From contig JAJRQR010000059.1 of assembly GCA_024280145.1 (NCBI GenBank), positions 1 through 40,209 of the forward strand: a stretch of 40,209 bases of DNA, read 5' to 3'. This document shows, piece after piece, positions 8,940 through 16,643 of the stretch (the stretch's first letter is position 1; the number at the start of each line of letters is the position of its first letter). The notes under the pieces are model-generated. The model made no database searches. It saw nothing but the letters and a program-made list of their open reading frames with translations, and was not told where the DNA came from. The translations under genes and the position numbers were made by a program. Source of the DNA: Bacteroidota bacterium. Its GTDB lineage: Bacteria > Bacteroidota > Bacteroidia > Flavobacteriales > Flavobacteriaceae.

Positions 8940-9545
8940 TTAATTTTCACAAGGTAAGGGACTGTCTAAAATGGGATAACTTATATTTTTTTTATAACTG
9001 AAATGCCACCATTCTGTACGGATGGTTTGAAAACCAAACTTTCTCATTCCGTCTATCAGTAGCTTTCTGTTTTCTAAAATTTCTTCTGAAAAATTATAGT
9101 GATCTATATGAGATTCCACACCAAAATAATCATAATCGGTTCCCATATCTACAAAACAACCCTCAAGAGTTTCGAGAGTGATATCTATTGCTGCAGCACG
9201 ATTATGCACAGATCCTTTGGTATAGGGGTTTGCAACATAAGTTGGTCTGGGAACTTTCTCCCACATTCTTTTCTGAATAGCTAAAGGGCGATAACAATCA
9301 TATAATTTGATACGATATCCTTTTTGATTGAAATATTTATTTGCTTCTTTTAAAGCTTCAGCAACCTGAGGTCTTAATAGGCAAATCTCGCAATCATATA
9401 GTTTTTCTCCTATAAAGTTATTTGAAGTTGCATAACGTATTTCAAAGCTAAAGTTGTTGTTTGTAATTTCTACTAATGAATCTTGAGAATAAAGGGTACT
9501 ATTGAATATTATAAAAACAATAAAGAAGTTTGCTATTGTCTTCAT
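8940..9545 (-). CDS. exported M15D-type D-alanyl-D-alanine dipeptidase (VanX/DdpX-like)
   Basis: Protein of 201 residues with a signal peptide (...N-S-T-L-Y-S-Q). Family zinc-ligand motifs are visible: S-V-H-N-R-A-A-A-I-D (His114, Asp121) and E-W-W-H (catalytic Glu178, ligand His181). The conserved C-Y-R-P block is at residues 84-87. VanX/DdpX enzymes hydrolyse D-Ala-D-Ala. Outside a vancomycin-resistance cluster the role is usually periplasmic recycling of peptidoglycan dipeptide, and no vanA/vanH gene is nearby, so I infer recycling rather than resistance. The motif has Ala where many members have Gly (R-A-A-A versus R-G-x-A). Confidence 0.88.
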   Translation of the reverse strand: MKTIANFFIVFIIFNSTLYSQDSLVEITNNNFSFEIRYATSNNFIGEKLYDCEICLLRPQVAEALKEANKYFNQKGYRIKLYDCYRPLAIQKRMWEKVPRPTYVANPYTKGSVHNRAAAIDITLETLEGCFVDMGTDYDYFGVESHIDHYNFSEEILENRKLLIDGMRKFGFQTIRTEWWHFSYKKNISYPILDSPLPCEN

Positions 9546-9576
9546 AAATAAAAAGGTTTCGTAAATTATTTTGAAA

Positions 9577-9978
9577 CTAATTTTGATTCATTGCCCATTC
9601 GATTCCATTTTTTAAAGATCTGAATTTTTTAATTCGCTCTTTAGAAAAAAGACGCTCCAAGACAACACTTAATCCTCCACGATTATCATAAGCAATAATT
9701 CCTGAGGCAATAAATAAATGATATTTTTTATCAAATTTTAACCAAGATTGTGGTTCGATAGAGTAGGAGTTAACTCGATTGGACAAGTAAACTAGACTTT
9801 TACCATTTCCGTAATGTGTTTGCATTAGATCTGATAAAATTTTAACTCGTTTCCAATCAAAATGAACACCTTCATGCAATTCTGAAATCACAAATTGCTC
9901 AAAAAAATAAAAATTACCAAAGGGTAACCTTATTTCTTCATGTTCCATATTTAGGTATTTGGAATCCTCTATTTTCAT
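9577..9978 (-). CDS. small flavobacterial protein, paralogue of the gene at 10107
   Basis: Protein of 133 residues with no signal peptide or membrane segment. It starts M-K-I-E-D-S-K-Y and carries G-N-F-Y-F-F-E-Q-F-V-I-S-E-L-H-E-G-V-H-F-D, N-R-V-N-S-Y-S-I-E-P-Q-S-W and a C-terminal G-I-E-W-A-M-N. The overall pattern (short beta strands, then I-A-S-G-I-I-A-Y, then helices) resembles small STAS-like proteins seen in Flavobacteria, but this is only a resemblance. It aligns along its whole length with the next gene upstream (10107-10514), so the pair arose by duplication. Confidence 0.75.
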   Translation of the reverse strand: MKIEDSKYLNMEHEEIRLPFGNFYFFEQFVISELHEGVHFDWKRVKILSDLMQTHYGNGKSLVYLSNRVNSYSIEPQSWLKFDKKYHLFIASGIIAYDNRGGLSVVLERLFSKERIKKFRSLKNGIEWAMNQN

Positions 9979-10106
9979 TTATAATTGGTTAATAACAGTA
10001 CTATTTAGTAGACTAATGTATAAAATTGCAAGTGATTTTCAAAAAAAAATAACACATTTCGGGTAACTGCCTAATTATTAGGATTAAATAAATTGTTCTT
10101 TTCTTT

Positions 10107-10514
10107 TTACTTATTTAGATTTAAAGCCCAATTAATTGCTTCATCAATGTTATTACATCTTTTAAGATATGTCTTTGAAATCTTTTTTTCAACAGCAGCA
10201 ACTTTAAATCCTATATCATTATAAATTACCAAAGCAGCAGCTATTAAAAAATTATCACCTCGTTCTTGAAGTTTTGACCATGTTTGAGGATCTGTTGAAT
10301 AAGAGTTTATTCGATTAGCGATATAAGTAATTTTAAAATCTTCACCGTAATGGTTGTATATCTTATCAATTACTTGAATTACTTTAATTAAATCAAAATG
10401 AATACCCTCTTTTAATTCTCCAACAATAAATTTTTCAAAAAAATAAAAGTCACCAAAGTAAAAAGATGCTTTGCTGTGCTTTAATTGAATATATTCTGAT
10501 TCCTCAATTTTCAT
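10107..10514 (-). CDS. small flavobacterial protein, paralogue of the gene at 9577
   Basis: Protein of 135 residues, predicted soluble. Shared with its paralogue are the start M-K-I-E-E-S-E-Y, the block G-D-F-Y-F-F-E-K-F-I-V-G-E-L-K-E-G-I-H-F-D, H-Y-G-E/N, N-R-I-N-S-Y-S-T-D-P-Q-T-W, and a W-A-L-N ending. Conservation of N-R-[IV]-N-S-Y-S-x-[DE]-P-Q-[ST]-W suggests a functional surface, but I cannot assign an activity. Both copies lie downstream of dps on the same strand, separated by 64 and 128 bases, so independent transcription is as likely as an operon. Confidence 0.75.
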   Translation of the reverse strand: MKIEESEYIQLKHSKASFYFGDFYFFEKFIVGELKEGIHFDLIKVIQVIDKIYNHYGEDFKITYIANRINSYSTDPQTWSKLQERGDNFLIAAALVIYNDIGFKVAAVEKKISKTYLKRCNNIDEAINWALNLNK

Positions 10515-10578
10515 GTCTTGTGAATAGCTTGAATAACAAAGTTAGTTATTATTTTACAGTTAAAACAATAACAATTAA

Positions 10579-11046
10579 TTACTTTAAATAGGAGTTAAGC
10601 ATCCATAAGGTTTTTTCAGTTTCGGTAATATAATCACTCATCAAACTAACAGTACCTTCATCATCAGCTTCAGCAGCAAGACTTAAAATTTCACGTTCTT
10701 TTAAAATAAGTACTTTATAATTATCGATAATAATTGTTATTCCATCAATACCATTTGTAATACCCTTTTGTTCTTTAATTTTTGAAACTTTTAAATAATC
10801 TGTAAATGTATGTAAAGGTTCACCTTCTAGGGTTAAGATACGTTCTGCTATTTCATCGATTTTAATAACGGCATTATCGTAATACTCTTCAAACTTTAAA
10901 TGTAATTCAAAAAAGGCTCTACCTTTAATATTCCAATGTAAGCCTCTTACATTCTGATAAAACAATTGATAATCTGCCAATAATTGGTTTAATTGTTTGC
11001 TTAACTGGTTTGCCTTTATTTTGTTTATTCCTATTGAATTTTTCAT
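10579..11046 (-). CDS. dps: Dps/ferritin-like DNA-starvation protein
   Basis: Protein of 155 residues forming the four-helix Dps fold. The inter-subunit ferroxidase ligands appear with the exact family spacing: His37 (in L-H-W-N-I-K-G), His49, Glu53, Asp64 and Glu68 (in K-I-D-E-I-A-E-R-I). Dps proteins oxidise ferrous iron with hydrogen peroxide, store it in a 12-mer and protect DNA in stationary phase. The N-terminal tail is short with a few lysines, so direct DNA binding is uncertain. It is divergent from the gene at 11257, with a 210-base spacer that presumably holds both promoters. Confidence 0.93.
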   Translation of the reverse strand: MKNSIGINKIKANQLSKQLNQLLADYQLFYQNVRGLHWNIKGRAFFELHLKFEEYYDNAVIKIDEIAERILTLEGEPLHTFTDYLKVSKIKEQKGITNGIDGITIIIDNYKVLILKEREILSLAAEADDEGTVSLMSDYITETEKTLWMLNSYLK

Positions 11047-11211
11047 AATGTATTTTTTTATACTACAAAATTAACATTCAATACTTATAATTAAGTATAA
11101 AGTAAATTGATAGTATTTATTATTAAATAGAAATAATCAATAGTTAATTAAAAAAACAAATATCTTTTCTGAAATTATAATAACTTTAAGTTTTTTAACT
11201 GTTAAAATTAT

Positions 11212-11219
11212 TATTTTTG
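11212..11219 (+). promoter_or_regulatory. candidate Bacteroidota -7 box in the dps divergent region
   Basis: TATTTTTG matches the Bacteroidota -7 consensus TAnnTTTG and lies 38 bases before the ATG at 11257. I see no convincing TTG-type -33 element at the usual spacing, so this is a weak call. Apart from this, the 210-base spacer 11047-11256 is very AT-rich and shows nothing else I can name. Confidence 0.3.
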
Positions 11220-11256
11220 GCGTAATTATTGTTCCATAATTTTTGGAAATTTATAT

Positions 11257-11916
11257 ATGAGGTTTAAAATAATTTTTGGGATTGTATTGTTAATTTGTTG
11301 CAGCCAGGCTGTATTTGCTCAAATTGAAAATGAGGATAATTCGGTTACATTTGAAATTGTAGAAGACGATTTAGATGAGCCATCTGGATTAGAATTGCCT
11401 CCTATAGCAATTCCAAGTATAATAGAACCTAATAATCCTTTGCTTTTAAATGATTATTCAGACTTAGGTAAAAAAGCAACAGATCTTTTGGATATGACTT
11501 TTAATGAAGAATTTATTGATGTAAAAACCGATAATGCTCCAAAATATTTTACCAAAGATAAAGCTGTTTCAAAAGAGTTCGGGAAAGATCAATATCTAGG
11601 AGAACTCCGTACAGGATCTAATAATGTTACTATAATGTACCGTGATCACGAATATGTGGATGGCGATAGAGTTAGAATTTAGGTTAATGGTGATGTTGTA
11701 AAATCAAATGTTTATTTAAATGCAGGATTTGATGGTTTTACATTTCCGTTACAATCTGGGTTTAATAAAGTTGAATTTCAAGCATTAAACCAAGGTACTT
11801 CAGGTCCAAATACGGCACAATTAGCTATCTATGATGAAAATGGAGAAATCTTATCATCCAACCAATGGAACCTTACCACTGGAAGAAAAGCAATGGTAAC
11901 TATTATTAAAGAATAA
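11257..11916 (+). pseudogene. exported flavobacterial protein interrupted by an in-frame TAG
   Basis: The signal peptide (...S-Q-A-V-F-A-Q) is followed by a mature part beginning I-E-N-E-D-N-S-V-T-F-E-I-V-E-D-D-L-D-E-P-S-G-L. The frame runs to TAG at 11680-11682 (codon 142) just after D-G-D-R-V-R-I. The same frame then continues V-N-G-D-V-V-K-S-N-V-Y-L-N and F-N-K-V-E-F-Q-A-L-N-Q-G-T-S-G-P-N-T-A for 77 residues to TAA at 11914. That tail fits the family, whose members read ...DGDRIRV-aromatic-VN-D... across the junction. The intact protein would be 219 residues. A single change from TAT or TAC (Tyr) would create the TAG. The function of the family is unknown. Confidence 0.8.
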
Positions 11917-11936
11917 AAATTAATTACCTAAAAAGT

Positions 11937-11947
11937 AGGGTATAATC
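11937..11947 (+). promoter_or_regulatory. TAGGGTAWAAT motif, copy 1
   Basis: TAGGGTATAAT lies 56 bases before the YadA-like gene start. It matches the copy at 13257-13267 at 10 of 11 bases. It could be a promoter or operator element. No other copy was found in the intergenic DNA of the window. Confidence 0.35.
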
Positions 11948-11992
11948 ACTTTTAATTGTTTAGTAATTAATCCACTAATCAATTTAATACTC

Positions 11993-13243
11993 ATGAAATA
12001 TTTCTTATTCGTAATATTATTTTTTTCAATAACAACTTATGGTCAAGTAGGCGTAGGTACAATTACGCCTGATGCAACTTCTTCACTCGATATTACCTCT
12101 TCAAATACAGGTATATTAGTGCCGAGAGTAGCTTTAACTAATGTTACATCAATAGCTCCAATTGCCACTACACCTGCAACAAGTTTATTAGTATGGAATA
12201 CCAATGCATCTGTAACCGGTGGTGAAGGTAAAGGGTTTTATTTTTGGGATGGAAGCAAATGGGTATTTCTTATTAATACCAATACAATTTCAACTTATAT
12301 AACTCCACATAATACATTAGATATGGCTTATGACCAAGGGGTTGCTGGTGGAGGAAGAATTATTACAGCCGATAGTGGTAATGTGTTAATTAATGGTACA
12401 GATGGCTTTAGAACAACTGGAACTATTAATGCTGGGGCTTATATTGGCACTACAACAGGAGTACAAATGTTCTTTAACCCTAGAAGAGGAGCTTTTAGAG
12501 TAGGAAGTGGCTCTTGGTCCGACGTATTTCCAGGAACAGGAAATGTTGGATCCTATTCTGTTGCAATGGGTTCGGGAAATACTGCTTCTGGCCAATTTTC
12601 CTTAGCTTTAGTTAACGGCTCTTCTGCAGAAGCGGAATCTTCAGTAGCTATAGGAAATGGCGCTCGTGCCGGTAAACAAGACGATGTTGCCATAGGACAA
12701 TCCGCAATTGCAAATGGTTCTTCTGCAACAGCAATTGGAGAATCAACTGAAGCTACAGGAGTATCTTCAATTGCAATTGGATCTGCGGCACACTCTATTG
12801 GTGCTCAATCTACAGCGTTAGGAAAAAGTTGTCAAGCTGAAGCTGCAAATTCAACCGCTATTGGATTTGGTTCTCAAGCATTAGGAACAGAATCTTTAGC
12901 TATTGGGAGAAATATTCGTACAGATTCATATGCATAATTTTCTTTAGGGTCTTTTAATACTAATGGAGGAGGAGATAAAACTGCCTGGGTTACAACAGAT
13001 AGATTATTATCCATAGGAAATGGTGAAACAGCTGCTACTAGAAGTAATGCTTTAGTTATTTTAAAAAACGGAAATGTAGGCATTGGCTCCGATGCACCAA
13101 AATCGAAATTACAAGTTGTCGGATTGCCTGTTGTACCTTATAATATGAGTGACAATCAGACAAATACAGATGCGATGACATCTGGACTTACTACTGGTGC
13201 TTTTTATCATACAGGAAATGGGATTGTTAGGGTTGTTTTTTAA
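11993..13243 (+). pseudogene. exported YadA-head-like repeat protein interrupted by an in-frame TAA
   Basis: Signal peptide (...I-T-T-Y-G-Q), then V-G-V-G-T-I-T-P-D-A-T-S-S-L-D-I, the usual opening of flavobacterial tail-fibre or adhesin-like surface proteins. Residues ~195-310 hold repeats of the YadA head type (A-I-G-x-x-x-x-A-x-G-x-x-S-x-A-I-G), which form left-handed beta rolls in trimeric adhesins. The frame stops at TAA 12935-12937 (codon 315) after D-S-Y-A, then continues F-S-L-G-S-F-N-T-N, N-A-L-V-I-L-K-N-G-N-V-G-I-G and a C-terminal domain to TAA at 13241. Restored length is 416 residues. GAA (Glu) to TAA is the most likely change. No T9SS sorting tail is visible. Confidence 0.82.
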
Positions 13244-13256
13244 TTTTAAAAAAAGG

Positions 13257-13267
13257 TAGGGTAAAAT
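13257..13267 (+). promoter_or_regulatory. TAGGGTAWAAT motif, copy 2
   Basis: TAGGGTAAAAT lies 13 bases after the YadA-like gene's final stop and 74 bases before the thioredoxin gene that opens the ApbE cassette. It may be a shared regulatory element with the copy at 11937. Confidence 0.35.
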
Positions 13268-13330
13268 TAACCTAAGCCGTTTTAACCATATAAGAAAACA
13301 AATAAAGTTAATAATTAAAAATAACTACCT

Positions 13331-13768
13331 ATGAAAAAATTATTGTTCCTATCCTTATTTTTTATTTTAAGTTTAAATGCTTTTTCCCAAAATTGGATAA
13401 AGGATATTGATGAAGCAAAGCAAATTGCATCTAACGAAAATAAAAAAATAGTCTTAGTTTTTCAAGGCTCCGATTGGTGTGCTCCCTGTATTAAATTAGA
13501 TAGAGAAATTTGGAGTACCAATGAATTTAAAGAATATGCAAAAAAACATTATGTAATGTTACAAGCTGATTTCCCTAGAAAAAAGAAGAATAAACTTTCA
13601 AAAGAACAAGGAGAGAAAAACAATTTATTAGCGGAAAAATATAATAAAAACGGATATTTTCCCTTCGTAGTGGTTTTGGATAAAAACGGGAAGGTTTTAG
13701 AAGAAACAGGGTATTTTAAGACTACTCCACAGGGTTATATTGATCAATTAAATTCTTCTTCAAAATAA
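13331..13768 (+). CDS. exported thioredoxin-family protein of the ApbE cassette
   Basis: Protein of 145 residues with a signal peptide (...S-L-N-A-F-S-Q). It carries a thioredoxin_7-like fold with the redox motif C-A-P-C at residues 50-53 in the context G-S-D-W-C-A-P-C-I-K-L-D, followed by Y-F-P-F-V-V-V-L-D-K-N-G-K-V with the cis-Pro position. Such proteins reduce or oxidise periplasmic thiols. The stop codon shares its last base with the ATG of apbE (TAATG), so the two are translationally coupled. Its natural partner may be the cysteines of the downstream DUF4266 lipoprotein, which is an inference from context. Confidence 0.9.
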   Translation: MKKLLFLSLFFILSLNAFSQNWIKDIDEAKQIASNENKKIVLVFQGSDWCAPCIKLDREIWSTNEFKEYAKKHYVMLQADFPRKKKNKLSKEQGEKNNLLAEKYNKNGYFPFVVVLDKNGKVLEETGYFKTTPQGYIDQLNSSSK

Positions 13769-14754
13769 TGTTGAAAAACCTGACTATAGTTGGTTTTTTA
13801 TTATTTTCTATTGTTGGTTTTTCACAACAGAATTTCAAAAAAACCTTAAAATTAATGGGAAGCCGTTTTGATATCACGGTGGTTGCCAATTCTGAAACGG
13901 AAGGAAATCAATATATTAATACTGCAGTTTCTGAAATCACAAGAATTGAAAAAATTATTTCGTCTTGGGATTCAAATTCAGAAACATCGGAGATAAATAG
14001 AAATGCAGGAATTAAACCCGTAAAAGTTTCAGAAGAACTTTTTAATCTAATAGAAAGAGCCTTAGCAATTTCAAAATTAACCAACGGTGCTTTCGATATT
14101 AGTTATGCTTCGATGGATCGTATTTGGAAATATGATGGTAGTATGGAACAGATGCCTTCCGAAGAAACTATAAAAGCTTCCGTTTCAAAAGTAGGTTATG
14201 AAAATATAATCCTCGATAAAGAAGAACACAGTGTAGTTCTGAAATTAAAAGGAATGAAAATTGGTTTTGGAGCAATCGGAAAAGGTTATGCTGCCGATAA
14301 AGCAAAAGCGTTGCTTATTAATAAAGGTGTAAAAGCAGGAATAATAAATGCTTCGGGCGACTTAAACGCTTGGGGAACACAGGCAAACGGAAAAGATTGG
14401 ATGGTTGCAATAACCAATCCTTTAAACAAGGAAAAAGCATTTTCTTGGCTTCCAGTGGTTAATTCTGCTGTAGTAACTTCGGGGAATTATGAAAAATTTG
14501 TACGGTTTAATGGTATCAGATATTCTCATATTATTGACCCTAGAACTGGCTATCCAAGTACGGGAATAATAAGTGTTTCGATATTTACTAGTAATGCTGA
14601 ATTTGCCGATGCTATCTCTACTTCAATTTTTGTGATGGGCGTTGATACAGGATTGAATTTTATCAATCAATTAAAAGGAGTGGAATGTATTATTGTAGAT
14701 GAAAACAACAAAGTACATACTTCAAAAAAAATAAAATTAGAAAACCCAAATTAA
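13768..14754 (+). CDS. apbE: FAD:protein FMN transferase (ApbE)
   Basis: Exported protein of 328 residues with a signal peptide ending ...G-F-S-Q. ApbE motifs are clear: M-G-S-R-F-D-I-T-V near residue 31, I-G-F-G-A-I-G-K-G-Y-A-A-D-K-A in the middle, A-G-I-I-N-A-S-G-D-L, V-T-S-G-N-Y-E-K-F, Y-S-H-I-I-D-P-R-T-G-Y-P and a late A-D-A-I-S-T-S. The family moves FMN from FAD onto a Thr or Ser of an exported target protein, using magnesium. There is no NqrC- or RnfG-like target nearby, so the acceptor is likely encoded in this cassette, DUF3570 or DUF4266 being the candidates. Confidence 0.95.
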   Translation: MLKNLTIVGFLLFSIVGFSQQNFKKTLKLMGSRFDITVVANSETEGNQYINTAVSEITRIEKIISSWDSNSETSEINRNAGIKPVKVSEELFNLIERALAISKLTNGAFDISYASMDRIWKYDGSMEQMPSEETIKASVSKVGYENIILDKEEHSVVLKLKGMKIGFGAIGKGYAADKAKALLINKGVKAGIINASGDLNAWGTQANGKDWMVAITNPLNKEKAFSWLPVVNSAVVTSGNYEKFVRFNGIRYSHIIDPRTGYPSTGIISVSIFTSNAEFADAISTSIFVMGVDTGLNFINQLKGVECIIVDENNKVHTSKKIKLENPN

Positions 14755-14755
14755 T

Positions 14756-14965
14756 ATGAAAAAAATACTGCTTTTAGGAATGGCGATTGTGTCATTAAGT
14801 TCTTGTGTAGCTGTAAAGGAATACGAAAAAGTTAATATCAACGATCCAGATATGAAACTCTCCGATTTTACGGTAGATCGTTTTAAAAATAATGCTTTGG
14901 TGTATAGAGAAGCTTCATCTGGAGGTAGTGGTGGAAAAACAGGTGGTGGTTGCGGATGTAACTAA
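14756..14965 (+). CDS. DUF4266 small lipoprotein with C-terminal GGGCGCN
   Basis: Protein of 69 residues. The lipobox L-S-S-C puts the lipidated cysteine at residue 17. The core V-N-I-N-D-P-D-M-x-L-S-D-F-T-V-D-R-F matches DUF4266. The C-terminus is a glycine-rich tail ending G-G-G-C-G-C-N with Cys66 and Cys68. It begins one base after the apbE stop codon and 44 bases before DUF3570, so it belongs to the same operon. The role is not established. The paired cysteines at the extreme end suggest a redox or cofactor site served by the cassette's thioredoxin (inference). Confidence 0.9.
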   Translation: MKKILLLGMAIVSLSSCVAVKEYEKVNINDPDMKLSDFTVDRFKNNALVYREASSGGSGGKTGGGCGCN

Positions 14966-15009
14966 TCAAAATCAAACAAAAAGTATTAAAAATTATCTAA
15001 TTAATTTCT

Positions 15010-16491
15010 ATGTATAAGAAACCCATATTATTCCTTTTTACATTACTGTTTTCTTCAGTATTGTTAGCACAAAATAATTCTACAACAGATTATAAAAAAC
15101 GTGTTTTAGAAGCCCCCGAAATAGATTTTTTAATGAGCTATTACTCACAAGATGGTGATAATGCTTCGGTGACTGGTGGTGTTGGTACCGAAGAATTATG
15201 GGACTTAAGTCCAACAATTGTAGTAGCATATCCATTAAATGATGATTCCGTACTTACTGTAGATGTTGGAATTTCAGCGTATTCATCGGCTTCTTCAAGT
15301 AATTTAGATCCTTTTGATAATTCAGGAGCTTCATCAGGAGGAGGAGATGACGATGATGATGATGATGATGATGATGATTTTGGGTATAATAGAGCAGCAA
15401 ATAGTATAGAAGGCAGCCCTTGGGTAGCTTCTTCTGGGGCTTCTGCCGAAGATGTTTGGGTTGGTGGAACTATTGGTTATAGTCACAGCTCTGACAATCG
15501 TAATTTTATTTGGTCTGGCCACGTAAGTTTCTCAGCTGAATATGATTATACATCAACTGGAATAGGAGGTTCAGTTACAAAGCTTTTTAATGAAAAGAAT
15601 ACCGAAATCCATTTTGGAGCCCAAGCGTATATCGATTCTTGGAATCCAAAATATCCAACGGAATTGGATTCTTATTTAGAAGCAAATGGTGATTTGAATA
15701 ATGGATTTTTTCAGAATATTGATATTTTAAATCAAAGTGGAAATGTTATTGATAAATCTGGAAATAGTGGCCCTATTTGGAATCCTGAAAGCTATAGTCT
15801 AATTGTGGATAAAGGAAGAAACACTTTTTCGGCTTCTTTAGGTTTTTCTCAGATATTGAGTAAGAGAGCACAATTTTCGCTGTCTTTAGATATTGTTTAT
15901 CAACAGGGTTGGTTAGCAAACCCAATGCAGCGTGTTTATTTTGCTGATAAAGCTAATTATTATATTGGCAATGCTTCAAGTATTCCAGTGTATACATCTC
16001 CTGAAAACACCAATGTTTTTCATCTTGCTGATGATATTGAGCGATTACCTGATACTCGTTTTAAAACACCAATTGGTGTGCGATTTAACTATTTTATAAA
16101 TGAATTTTTAACGGTGAGAACATACTATCGTTATTATTTTGATGATTGGGGAGTTACCTCTCATACAGCAAATATCGAATTGCCAATTAAATTAGGAAGC
16201 AAGTTTACAATATATCCTTCTTACAGGTATTATACACAAACTGCTGCTGATTATTTTGCACCATATAATGAGAATTTATCTACGGATGAATTTTATACTT
16301 CCGATTATGATTTATCAGAGTTTAGTGCAAATCAATATGGATTTGGGATTTCTTACACAGATATTTTCGCCAAGGCACATATCTCGAAACTAGGAATGAA
16401 AAGTATAGACCTTCGTTTTCACCAATACGATAGAAGTAATGGTTTAACTGCTTGGATAGTATCTGGAGGAGTAAAATTTGTTATACAATAA
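15010..16491 (+). CDS. DUF3570 outer-membrane beta-barrel-type protein
   Basis: Exported protein of 493 residues with a signal peptide (...S-V-L-L-A-Q). Many alternating beta strands ending in aromatic residues, and a final V-K-F-V-I-Q strand, indicate an outer-membrane barrel. Near the N-terminus is M-S-Y-Y-S-Q-D-G-D-N-A-S-V-T-G-G-V-G-T-E, the conserved DUF3570 opening, with S-V-T-G-G at residues 53-57. An 11-aspartate run is encoded at 15346-15378. It is the last gene of the thioredoxin-ApbE-DUF4266-DUF3570 operon, and a terminator follows at 16516. Function is unknown; co-conservation with ApbE suggests an extracytoplasmic flavin or electron-transfer role. Confidence 0.9.
   Translation: MYKKPILFLFTLLFSSVLLAQNNSTTDYKKRVLEAPEIDFLMSYYSQDGDNASVTGGVGTEELWDLSPTIVVAYPLNDDSVLTVDVGISAYSSASSSNLDPFDNSGASSGGGDDDDDDDDDDDFGYNRAANSIEGSPWVASSGASAEDVWVGGTIGYSHSSDNRNFIWSGHVSFSAEYDYTSTGIGGSVTKLFNEKNTEIHFGAQAYIDSWNPKYPTELDSYLEANGDLNNGFFQNIDILNQSGNVIDKSGNSGPIWNPESYSLIVDKGRNTFSASLGFSQILSKRAQFSLSLDIVYQQGWLANPMQRVYFADKANYYIGNASSIPVYTSPENTNVFHLADDIERLPDTRFKTPIGVRFNYFINEFLTVRTYYRYYFDDWGVTSHTANIELPIKLGSKFTIYPSYRYYTQTAADYFAPYNENLSTDEFYTSDYDLSEFSANQYGFGISYTDIFAKAHISKLGMKSIDLRFHQYDRSNGLTAWIVSGGVKFVIQ
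15346..15378 (+). repeat. GAT trinucleotide repeat encoding Asp11
   Basis: Eleven consecutive Asp codons, ten GAT and one GAC, with nine uninterrupted GAT at 15352-15378, inside the DUF3570 gene. Slippage would change the length of the acidic loop in steps of one residue without shifting the frame. Confidence 0.95.
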
Positions 16492-16515
16492 GAAGGCTTT
16501 AGTTGTTTTTATTTG

Positions 16516-16556
16516 AATCCAATATGATATTAATATATGATATTGGATTTTTTTTG
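16516..16556 (+). terminator. intrinsic terminator after the DUF3570 gene
   Basis: The 10-bp stem AATCCAATAT (16516-16525) pairs with ATATTGGATT (16540-16549). A run of T to about 16555 follows. It closes the ApbE cassette. Confidence 0.85.
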
Positions 16557-16598
16557 AAAAATTAACAAAAAGACAAGTTAACTTTACATAAAAACAAC

Positions 16599-16606
16599 TA
16601 TGTTTG
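16599..16606 (+). promoter_or_regulatory. candidate -7 box for the membrane/XRE pair
   Basis: TATGTTTG matches TAnnTTTG and lies 38 bases before the ATG at 16644. No clear -33 element is visible. Confidence 0.3.
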
Positions 16607-16643
16607 TCATGTTGTTAAATGTATTAATTAAAGTCTTTTTATT

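Noticed and set aside
8940-9545. Vancomycin resistance (vanX)
   Set aside because: No vanA, vanH or VanRS genes are nearby, and the protein is exported, which fits peptidoglycan recycling better.
9577-10514. Toxin-antitoxin pair
   Set aside because: The two genes are paralogues of similar size, well separated, with no toxin-like motif or antitoxin DNA-binding domain.
12386-13083. Minus-strand frames across the YadA-like gene
   Set aside because: Serine- and arginine-rich shadow translations of Gly/Ala repeats on the other strand.
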